This document shows, piece by piece, positions 41,801 to 53,800 of a stretch of 64,000 bases of DNA; the first letter of the stretch is position 1; each line of letters starts with the position of its first letter. The notes under the pieces were generated by a model that had not been told where the DNA came from, did not search any database, and saw nothing but the letters and a program-made list of their open reading frames with translations. The position numbers and the translations under genes are program-made. Source of the DNA: Camarhynchus parvulus (taxonomy: Eukaryota > Chordata > Aves > Passeriformes > Thraupidae); contig NC_044591.1 of NCBI RefSeq assembly GCF_901933205.1, positions 930,001 through 994,000 on the forward strand, read 5' to 3'.

Positions 41801-44800
41801 GGTCATCCCGAACTGCCCCAATCCCACAGGGTCATCTCAAACCGCCCCGATCCCGCGGGGTCATCCCGAACCGCCCCGATCCCACAGGGTTATCCCGGAC
41901 CACCCTGATCCCACAGAGTCATCCGGAACTGCCCCGACCCCACAGGGTCATCCCGAACTGCCCTGATCCCGCAGGGTCATCCTGAACCGCCCTGATCCCA
42001 CGGGGTCATCCCAAAACTGTCCCAATCCCATGGGATCATCCCGAACCTGTCCCAATCCCATAGGATCATCCCAAACCACCCTGATCCCGTGGGGTCATCC
42101 CGAACTGCCCCGATCCCGCAGGGTCATCCCAAACCTGTCCCAATCCCACGGGGTCATCCCAACCTGCCCTGACTCCACAGGGTGATCCTGAACTGCCCCA
42201 TCCTGCAGGGTCATCCCAAACCACCCCGATCCCATGGGATCATCCCAAACCACCCCAATCCCGTGGGGTCATCCTGAACTGCCCCATCCCTCAGGGTCAT
42301 CCCAAACTGCCCTGATCCTGTGGGGTGATCCCACTCCCATGGGGTGATCTCAAATCCTATTCCTATGGGGTGAACCCATGGGGTGATCCCAAATCCCCTA
42401 CTCAGCTGGCCGTACTTGGAACACCCAAAGGAATACAGGTTCCCACGGGGTGATCCCATTCCCATGGGTGATCCCAAATCCCACGGGGTGATCCCAAATC
42501 CCATTCCCATGGGGTGATCCCATTCCCATGGGGTGATCCCAAATCCCATTCCCATGGGGTGATCCCATGGGGTGATCCCAAATCCCATGGGGTGATCCCA
42601 AATCCCATTCCCATGGGGTGATCCCAAATCCCATGGGATGATCCCAAATCCCGCACCCAGCTGGCCGTACTCAGGACACCCAAAGGAATACAGATTCCCA
42701 TGGGGTGATCCCAAATCCCATTCCCATGGGATAATCCCATTCCCATTCCCATGGGGTGATCCCAAATCCCATGGGGTGATCCCAAATCCCATTAACATGA
42801 GCTGATCCCACTCCCATGGGGTGATCCCAAATCCCATTCCCATGGGGTGATCCCAAATCCCATTCCCATGAGGTGATCCCATTCGCATGGGGTGATCCCA
42901 TTCCCATGGGTGATCCCAAATCCCACGGGGTGACCCCAAATCCCGCACCCAGCTGGCCGTACTCGGGGCACCCGAAGGAATACAGGTTCCCATGGGGTGA
43001 TCCCATTCCCATGGGGTGATCCCAAATTCCACTCCCACGGGGTGATCCCAAATCCCATTCCCGTGGGGTGATCCCATGGGGTGATCCCAAATCCCATGGG
43101 GTGATCCCAAATCCCATTCCCATGGGGTGATCCCAAATCCCACGGGGTGATCCCAAATCCCATTCCCATGGGGTGATCCCATTCCCATGGGGTGATCCCA
43201 CTCCCATGGGGTGATCCCAAATCCGATTCCCATGGGGTGATCATTCCCATGGGTGATCCCAAATCCCACGGGGTGATCCCAAATCCCATTCCCATGGGGT
43301 GATCCCAAATCCCATTCCCATGAGGTGATCCCATTCCCATGGGGTGATCCCACTCCCATGGGGTGATCCCAAATCCGATTCCCATGGGGTGATCATTCCC
43401 ATGGGTGATCCCAAATCCCATGGGGTGATCCCAAATCCCGTACCCAGCTGGCCGTACTCGGGGCACCCAAAGGAATACAGGTTCCCATGGGGTGATCCCA
43501 CGGGATGATCCCACTCCCATGGGGTGATCCCAAATCCCAAATCCCACGGGGTGACCCCAAATCCCGTACCCAGCTGGCCGTACTCGGGGCACCCGAAGGA
43601 ATACAGGTTGCCCTTGCAGTCCATGACCATGCTGAACTCGGCCCCGCAGCCCAGCTTGGAGATCGGCTGCCCATTGTACAGGATCTGGGAAAAACCGGGA
43701 ACGGGGTCAGGAAATCCGGGAAAATGGGAAAAGGGGATCAGAAAAACCGGGAAAATGGGAAAAGGGGATCAGAAACACGGGAAAAGCCGGAAAAATGGGA
43801 TCACAGACACAGGAAAACCCAGAAGAACTGGAGCAGAAAAATGTGGAAAAAGGGGAAAATGGGGACCAGAAATGTGGGAAAATCCAGAAAAATGGGGATC
43901 AGAAAAACCTGGGGAAAATGGGGGGATCAGAAATTTGGGAAAATCTAGAAAAATGGGATCAGAAAAACCGAGAAAAATGGGGATGAGAAATTTGGGAAAA
44001 TCCAGAAAAATGGGATCAGAAAAACCCGGGAAAAACGGGGATCAGAAACGCAGGAAAAGCTGGAAAAATGGGATCAGAAAAACCTGGAAAAATGGGGATG
44101 AGAAATTTGGCAAAATCCAGAAAAATGGGAACAGAAAAACCCAGGAAAAACGGGGATCAGAAACGCAGGAAAAGCTGGAAAAATGGGATCAGAAAGGCCA
44201 GGAAAAAGGGAAAAATGGGGAATTTCCATGGGAAATCCCTGATTGGCAGGAAAAACGGGATCAAGGACATGGGAAGAGCAGGTAAAAAGGGATCAGAAAA
44301 ACATGGGAAAAGCAGGAAAAACAGGATCAGAGAAATGTGGGAAAAGAGGAGAATTTCCATGGGAAATCCTTGATCTGCAGGAAAAGCTGGAAAAACTGGA
44401 TCAGAAAACACAGGAAAAAGGAAAAAAGGGGAATTTCCCATGGGAAATCCCCGACCTGCAGGAAAAGCTGGAAAAACAGGATCAAAAAAATCTGGGAAAC
44501 AGGGAAAAAAAAAAATAAGGAACTTCCATCAGAAAATCCCTAAAATCCTCAAAAATTCCATTTCCAAATCCCGGTTTCTCCTCTCCCCGGAGGGAGGGCT
44601 CCCCGGCTGGGAGGGAATTGTGCACCCCGAGGGGTTTTTAGGGAATTTGTCACCAAAAGCCCCAAAATGCCCGGATTTCCCCCGAATCCGGGGTTTGGGG
44701 TCCGTACCTGGGTGGGGCTGGGCACGGCGTCCGTCTGGTTCCCCAGCCCCAGCTGGCCCAGCTTGTTCTCCCCGAAGGCGAACACGGAGCCGCTCTCTGC

Positions 44801-47800
44801 GGGGAAAACGGGGATTTTGGGGGGGAAAATCGGGATTTTGGGACCGTTCTCCCAAAATTCAGGGGAAAATTTGGGGGAAAAAGGGGTAATTTTGAAGGAA
44901 ATTGGCTGGATTTGGGGGGCAAAAGGGGAGGATTTGGGGGTAGTTTTCCCAGAATTTGGAGCAAAACGGGCAGACTTTGGGGCAGCTTTCCCGGATTTTT
45001 GGGGAAAAGGGGAGGATTTGGGACTCAAGGGGTAGATGTGGGACAAAAAGGGTGGGTTTTGGGGGTGAAAGGGGTGGATTTGGTGCAGCTTTCCCAGGAT
45101 CAGGGCAGTTTCCTGAGATGGGGCCATTTCCCAGGATCCAGCCCCATTTCCCCAGGATCCAGGGCTAAATCCCAGGATCCAGCCCTGTTTCCTGGGATCC
45201 AGTTCCATTTCCCAGGATCCAGCCCTGTTTCCTGGGATCCAGTTCCGTTTCCCAGGATCCAGCCCTGTTTCCTGGGATCCAGTTCCGTTTCCCAGGATCC
45301 AGCTCTGCTTCCTGGGATCCAGGGCCATTTCCCAGAATCCAGCCCCGTTTCCCAGAATCCAGCTCTGTTTCCCAGGATTCAGCCTCATTTCCCGGGATCC
45401 AGCCCCGTGTGCCAGGATCCAGGGCCATTTCCCAGGATCCAGAGTCATTTCTTGGGATCCAGCCCCATTTCCCCAGGATCCAGCCCTGTTTTCCAGGATC
45501 TGGCCCCATTTTCCAGGATCCAAGGCTAATTCCCAGGATCCAGCCCCTTTCCCCAAGATCCAAGGCCATTTCCCGGGATCCAGCCCCATTTCCCTGGATC
45601 CAGAGCCATTTCCCGGGATCCAGAGCCATTTCCTGGGATCCAGCCCCATTTCCCTGGATCCAGAGCCATTTCCCGGGATCCAGAGCCATTTCCTGGGATC
45701 CAGGGCCATTTCCCGGGATCCAGCTCTGTGTCCTGGGATCCAGCCCTGTTTCCCAGGATCCAGCCCCATTTCCCAGGATCCAGCCCTGTTTCCCAGGATC
45801 CAGCCCTGTTTCCCGGGATCCAGCCCTGTTTCCCGGGATCCAGCCCCGTGTCCCAGGATCCAGCCCCGTGTCCCGGGATCCAGCCCCGTGTCCCGGGACC
45901 CAGCCCCGTGTCCGTCGGTACCGGTCAGTGCCAGGGTGTGGTTCCGGCCGCAGGCGGCCGCCACGATGGCCTCGCTGCCCAGGGCCTCGATCGGCCGCGG
46001 CGCCTCCACGCGCTTCGTGTCCCCGTGGCCCAGCTGCCCCTTCTCGTTCCGCCCTGCGGGATCCCAAAAATGCCCGGAGTCACAGGGGCTCCCGCTGATC
46101 CCGCTATCCCAGGGTTCCCTCTGATCCCGGAATCCCAGGGTTCCCATTGATCCCGGAATCCCAGGGGTTCCCGTTGATCCTGGAATCCCAGGGTTCCCAT
46201 TGATCCCGGAATCCCAGGGGACCCCACTGATCCCAGAATCCCAGGGGGGTTCCCGCTGACCCCATTATCCCAGGGGTTCCCTCTGATCCCGCTATCCCAG
46301 GGGTTTCTGGCTGATCCTGTTATCCCAGGGGTTCCTGCTGATCCTGGAATCCCAGGGGGGTTCCTGCTGATCCCAGAATCCGAGGGGCTCCCTCTGATCC
46401 CGCTATCCCAGGGGTTCCCATTGATCCCGCTATCCCAGGGGAGTTCCCAGGATGGATCCCATTATCCCAGCCTGGTTCCCAGGTGGATCCTGCTCTCCCA
46501 GGGGAGGTTCCTGGGATGGATCCCATTATCCCAGCCTGGTTCCCAGGATGGATCCCATTATCCCAGCCCGGTTCCTGGGATGGATCCCACTCTGCCAGTT
46601 TGGTTCCCAGGCTGATCCCACTATCCCAGTTTGGTTCCCAGGATGGATCCCTGTCTCCCAGCCTGGTTCCCAGGTGGATCCCGCTCTCCCAGGGGGGTTC
46701 CCAGTACTGATCCCATTATCCCAGCCTTGTTCCCGGGATGGATCCCATTATCCCAGCCCAGTTCTTGGGATGGATCCTGCTATCTCAGCTTGGTTCCCTG
46801 GATGGATCCCACTATCCCAGGGGGGTTCCCCGGACAGATCCTGCTATTCCAGGGGGTTCCCAGGATGGATCCCGCTCTCCTCCCAGCCTGGTTCCCAGGA
46901 TGGATCCTGCTATCCCAGGGCAGTTTCCAGGCTGATCCCACTGACCCCATTATCCCAGGGGGGGTTTCCCAGGCTGATCCCACTCTCCCGGGGGATTTCC
47001 TGGTATGGATTCTGCCCTCCCAGCCTTGTTCCCGGGATGGATCCTGCTATCCCAGCTTGGTTCCCAGGATGGATACCACTACCCCAGTGAGGGTTCCCGG
47101 GATGGATCCCGCTGTCCCAGTGAGGGTTCCCCAGCTGACCCCATTATCCCGGGGGGAGTTCCCAGGATGGATCCTGCTCTCCTGGGGAGGTTCCCCAGAT
47201 GGATCCCATTATCCCAGCTGGGTTCCCAGGATGGATCCTGCTCTCCCAGGGGATTTCCCTGGATGGATCCTGCTATCCCAGTTTGGTTACTGGGATGGTT
47301 CCCGCTTTTCCAGGGGAGGTTCCTGGGATGGATCCCATTATCCCAGCTGGGTTCCCTGGATGGATCTCACTATCCCAGTGAGGGTTCCCCAGATGGATTC
47401 TGCTCTCCAAGGGGGAGTTCCCAGGATGGATCCCGCACTCCTGGGGGGGTTCTCTGGATGGATCCCATTATCCCAGGGGGAGTTCCCCGGATGGATCCCA
47501 CTGTCCCAGCTGGGTTCCCAGGATGGATCCCGCTCTCCCAGGATGGATCCCGCTCTCCCAGGGGAATTCCCTGGATGGATCCCACTCTCCCAGTGAGGGT
47601 TCCCCGAATGGATCCCATTATCCCAGCTGGGTTCCCAGGATGGATCCCGCTCTCCCAGGTGATTTCCCTGGATGGATCCCGCTCTCCCAGCCCAGTTCCC
47701 AGGATGGATCCCGCTCTCCCAGGGGGGTTCTCTGGATGGATCCCATTATCCCAGCCTGGTTCCCAGGATGGATCCTGCTCTCCCACAAGAAGTTCTCGGG

Positions 47801-50800
47801 ATGGATCCCACTCTGCCAGGGGATTTCCCCGGATGGATCCCATTATCCCAGCTGGGTTCCCTGGATGGATCTCACTATCCCAGTGAGGGTTCCCCAGATG
47901 GATCCCGCTCTCCAAGGGGGAGTTCCCAGGATGGATCCCGCACTCCTGGGGGGGTTCTCTGGATGGATCCCATTATCCCAGGGGATTTCCCCGGATGGAT
48001 CCCGCTCTCCCAGCTGGGTTCCCAGGATTGATCCCACTCTCCCACGGGATTTCCCCGGATGGATCCCACTATCCCAGCTGGGTTCCCAGGATGGATCCCG
48101 CTCTCCCAGGATGGATCCCGCTCTGCCAGGGGATTCCCCCGGATGGATCCTGCTCTCCCAGTGAGGGTTCTCTGGATGGATCCTGCTCTGCCAGGGGATT
48201 TCCCCGGATGGATCCCATTATCCCAGCTGGGTTCCCAGGATGGATCCCGCTCTCCCAGGGGATTTCCCCGGATGGATCCTGCTCTCCCAGGGGATTTCCC
48301 CAGATGGATCCCACTCTCCCAGGATGGATCCCACTCTCCCAGGTGATTTCCCCGGATGGATCCTGCTCTCCCAGTGAGGGTTTTCTGGATGGATCCTGCT
48401 CTCCCAGGGATTTCCCCGGATGGATCCCACTCTCCCAGCTGGGTTCCCCGGATGGATCCTGCTCTGCCAGGGGATTTCCCAAATGGATCCTGCTCTCCCA
48501 GTGAGGGTTTTCTGGATGGATCCCTCTCTCCCAGCTGGGTTCCCTGGATGGATCCCGCTGCTCTCCCAGCCCGGTTCCCGGGACGGCTCCCGCTCACCCC
48601 AGCTCCAGAGCTTGCCCTCGGCCGTGATCAGCAGGCTGTGGGCGGCGCAGGGCCCCGAGACCACCGAGCGCACGCGCAGCCCCCCCAGGCTCCCGTAGCG
48701 GTGAGGCCCCCACAGGTTCTGGCCCAGGTTCCGGTACGCGGCTGGAAAACACCGGGAACGAACGCGGGATCAGCGCCCGGAAACACGGCCGGGAAAGGAA
48801 TCCAGGGAAATGGTACGGGAAAATCCCAGAAAATAACACGGGAACATCATCCGAGAAAATCCTGGAAAATCAGCCGGAAAATCGTCTCGGAAAATCCACG
48901 AAAATCAGGCAGGAAAATCATCTGGGAATATTGGAAAAATAATCTGGGAAAATCCAGGAAAATCATCCAGGAAAATCCAGGAAAATCATCCAGGAAAATC
49001 CAGGAAAATAATCTGGAAAGAAATGGGAAAATCAGGCATGAAAATCATCTGGGATTACTAGGGAAATAATCTGGGAAAATCCAGGAAAATCATCTGGGAA
49101 AATCTGGGAAAATTAATGAAAATCGTCTGGGAAAATCCAGGAAAATCACCCAGGAAAATCATGCAGGAAAATCTACAAAAATTATCCTGGAAAATCCAGG
49201 AAAATGATCTGGAAAAATCTGGGGAAATCAGCCAGGAAAATCATTAGAGAAAATCTGGGAAAATAATCTGGAAAAATCTGGGAAAGTCAGCCATAAAAAT
49301 AATCTGGGAATACTGAGAAAATAATCTGGGAAAATCCAGAAAAATTCAGGGAAACCATCAGAGAAAATCTGGGAAAATTTGGGAAAATCGTCTGGGAAAA
49401 TTCAGGAAAATAATACAGGAAAATCTGGGAGAATTATCCTGGAAAATAATCTGGAAAAATCTGGAAAATCAGCCAGGAAAATCATCTGGGAATACTGGGA
49501 AAATAATCTGGGAAAATCCAGGAGAATCATCTGAGAAAATCTGGGAAAATCCAGGAAAATAATACAGGAAAATCTAGGAAAATAATCCTGGAAAACCCAG
49601 GAAAATAATCTGGAAAAATCTGGGGAAATCAGCCAGGAAAATCATCAGAGAAAATCTGGGAAAATAATCTGGAAAAATCCAGAAAAATTCAGGGAAATCA
49701 TCAGAGAAAATCTGGGAAAATTCGGGAAAATCGTCTGGGAAAATCCAGGAAAATCATCCAGGAAAATAATACAGGAAAATCTGGGAAAATTATCCTGGAA
49801 AACCCAGGAAAATAATCTGGGAAAATCTGGGAAAATCAGGTAGGAAAATCATCTGGGATTACTAGGAAAAATAATCTGGAAAATCCAGAAAAAATCAGGA
49901 AAATCATCTGGGAAAATCCAGGAAATTCTGGGAAAATAACCCAGGAAAATCTGGGAAAATAATCCAGGAAAATCTGGGAATACTGGAAAATCATCCAGGA
50001 AAACAATCCATTAACTAATTTAAAGGCTAATTTTTGATATTAATTAAATATATCCCCTAAAATGAAGGACATAATTAGTGAACTAAAAATGAAGCAGAGG
50101 TTTAATTTGGCAGAGCTGGTGCCCCTCAAACGCGCCCCAATTAAGGGGTGAAATTGTGGCTCCTCCCCAGTAATTAATAAAATAATTAATTAGGAATAGA
50201 TAAAAATAATTAGGAAAAGGAATTGATTATAAAAGCATTCCAATTCAACCAGGTCTTCGTTTTGCTTTGCCACAGGTCTGGTGCACCCCGAATCATTGTC
50301 TCAAACCGCGGCTCCTCCCCAATTAACCAGCTTTAAAATTAATTAGATATTAATATCAGTTTAATATAAACCCATGAAAACAAAAGAGATCAATTGATGA
50401 GCTAGAAACGGATCCAAAATAAGCAAAATTTGGCTTTGCAGCAGAGCCGGTGCCCCCTCAAACCTGCCCCAATTAAGGGGTGAAACTGAGGCTCCTCCCC
50501 CGGTTAATTGATTGATTAACTAATTAAAGCTACATTTAAAAAATCAGGAAAATTAACGACCTATAAATGCATCAGAAATAAACAAAGCCAAATAAAATTT
50601 GGCTCTGCTGGAGACGCAGTGCACCCCGAATTGAGAGACAAAGCGGTGACTCCCTCCCCAGTTAATTAACTAATTAATTAATGAATGAGATGCATATAAA
50701 ATAAGGAAAATTAATGAACTATAAATCCATTGGCTCTGCTGGGCACCCAGTGCACCCCAAAGGACGAGAACCCACTCGAGGTCATTAATTACAAATTAAC

Positions 50801-53800
50801 ACCAATTAATCACGCCGCCAAGAATGAGGGCCCTGCTCTGCCCCAATACATAATTAATAGCAATAATCACGCCCTAATTGGGGCCTTACCCTGCCCCAAA
50901 ACATTCATTAATTACTAATTAATATCAATTAATCACAGCCATTAGTGAGCCCCTACCCTGGCCGAAACTGTTCATTGATTACTAGTTAATACCAATTAAT
51001 TAACTAATCAGCCATTAATGAGCCCCTATCATGTCCCAAGGCATTCATTAATTACTAATTAATACCAATTAATCACAGCCATTAGTGAGCCCCTACCCTG
51101 CCCCAAACCCTTCATTGATTACTAATTGATATCAATTAATTAATCACCTATTAAGGGCCTCTAATGCCCCAAAACATTTATTAATAACTAATTAAGCTCA
51201 AATCAATACCAATTAATCCCAGCCATTAATGTGGCCCTACCCTGCCTCAAACTGTTCATTGATTACTAATTAATACCAATTAATCCCAGCCATTAGTGAG
51301 CCTCTACTCTGCCCCAAACCCTTCCTTGATAATAATTAATTGTTAATTAATTAATTAATAATCAATACCAATTAATTAACCAGCTATCAAGGACCTCTAC
51401 CTTGCCCCAAAACATTTATTAATAACTAATTAAGCTCAAATCAATACCAATTAATCCCAGCCATTAATGTGGCCCTACCCTACCCCGAACCTTTCATTGA
51501 TTACTAATTAATACCAGTGAATTAATGAGCTAATAATGAGCCCCTACCCTGCCCCAAACCATTCATTAATTACTAATTAACAGCAGGTAATTAAGCAGCT
51601 CTATCATGCCCCCCATGGTTCATTAATGACTAATTAAGCAGTTGATTAGCAGCCCTCCGCTGCCCCACAGGGTTCATTAATGACTAATTAAGCAGGTAAT
51701 TAGCAGCCCTCTCCTGCCCCACAGGGTTCATTAATGACTAATTAAGCAGTTGATTAGCAGCCCTCTCCTGCCCCCCAGGGGTCATTAATGACTAATTAAG
51801 CAGGTAATTAGCAGCCCTACCCTGCTGCTTGGGCACCTCCTTGCGGCCGATCAGGTCCCAGTTGGTGGCACCGAAGATCAGGAGCTGCCCCCGGCTCTTG
51901 GAGCCCTCGAGCTTCTGCGGGGACATCGGGGACATCAGGGGACAGCAGGGGACATGGGGGACACGGGGGATACGGGGATATCAGGGACACGGGGACATCA
52001 GGGACATGGGGGACATCAGGGGACATAGGGGACATGTGGGATATGGGGGGACATGGGGGACATGGGGGACATCAGGGACATTGGGGACATCGGCGATACG
52101 GGGATAGCAGGGAACATTGGGACATGGGGGACATTGGGGACATGGGGGACATTGGGGACATCAGGGACATGGGGGACATCAGGGGGACATGGGGGACATC
52201 AGGGGGACATGGGAGATACGGGGACATCAGGGACATAGGGGACATGAGGGACATGGGGACACTGGGGACATGGGGGACATCAGGGGACATAGGGGACATG
52301 AGGGATATGGGGGGACATGGGGGACATGGGGGACATCAGGGACATTGGGGACATCGGCGATACGGGGATATCAGGGAACATTGGGACATGGGGGACACTG
52401 GGGACATCAGGGACATGGGGGACATCAGGGGGACATGGGAGATACGGGGACATCAGGGACATGGGGACATCAGGGACATAGGGGACATGAGGGACATGGG
52501 GACACTGGGGACATGGGGGACATCAGGGACATTGGGGACATCGGTGATACGGGGATATCAGGGAACATTGGGACATTGGGGACATGGGGGAAATTGGGAC
52601 ATCAGGGATATGGGAGGACATGGGGGACATCAGGGACATCAGGGGGACATGGGAGATACGGGGACATCAGGGACATGGTGGACATCAGGGGACATGGAGG
52701 ACTTTGGGGGCGAGTGGGATGCTGGGGACATTGTGGGGGATATTGGGGACATCGGGGATGTGGGGGACATGGGACATTGTGGGACATGAGGGATGTGGGG
52801 ACCTGGGGACATCAGGGCAGTGGAGATCATCAGGGATGTGGGGGACATGGGGACATTGGGGACACTGGGGATGGAACACAGGACATTGGGGACACTGGGG
52901 ATGTGAGGGACACAGGACACTGGGGACACTGGGGATGAGACACAGGACACTGGGGACACTGGGGATGGGAGGGACACAGGACATTGGGGACACTGGGGAT
53001 GAGACACAGGACATCGGGGACACTGGGGATGTGAGGGACACAGGACATTGGGGACACTGGGGATGAGACACAGGACACTGGGGACACTGGGGATGGGAGG
53101 GACACGGGACATCGGGCACATCAGCAAGGGGGGAAGATGTGGGGAATGTGAGGGACCTTGGGGTCACCTGGGACAGGGACGAGGGGACAGAAGGAGCAGC
53201 GGGGATGGGGAGGACACGGGGGACATTGGGGGTGCAGAGGGGATGTGGGGGACACTGGGGACAGAGCCAGCAGGGACATGGGGACAGCAGGGACATGGGG
53301 ACAATGATGGGGTGCTGGAAGGGCTGCAGTGGGGCGGGACGGGGGTCAGGGGGTGCAGTGGGGTTTGGGGCGTATTAGGGGTGGAACAGCAGGTACAAGG
53401 GGGGTGCAGTGGGGGTGTATAAAGGGGCACAGTGGGGGCACAGTGGGGGCAAGGGGCACAGTGGGGATGTGTAATGGGGCAGAATAGGGACACACTGGGG
53501 ATGTGTAATGGGGCACAATGGGGCACAGTGGGGATGTGTAATGGGGCACAATAGGGGCACAATGGGGATGTCTCATGGGGCACAATGGGGGCACAGTGGG
53601 GATGTGTAATGGGGCACAATAGGGACACACTGGGGATGTCTCATGGGGCACAGTGGGGATGTGTAATAGGGCACAATAGGGACACACTGGGGATGTCTCA
53701 TGGGGCACAATGGGGGCACAGTGGGGATGTGTAATGGGGCACAATAGGGGCACAATGGGGGCGTCTCACTGGGCACAACAGGGGCACAGCAGGGGTGTGT

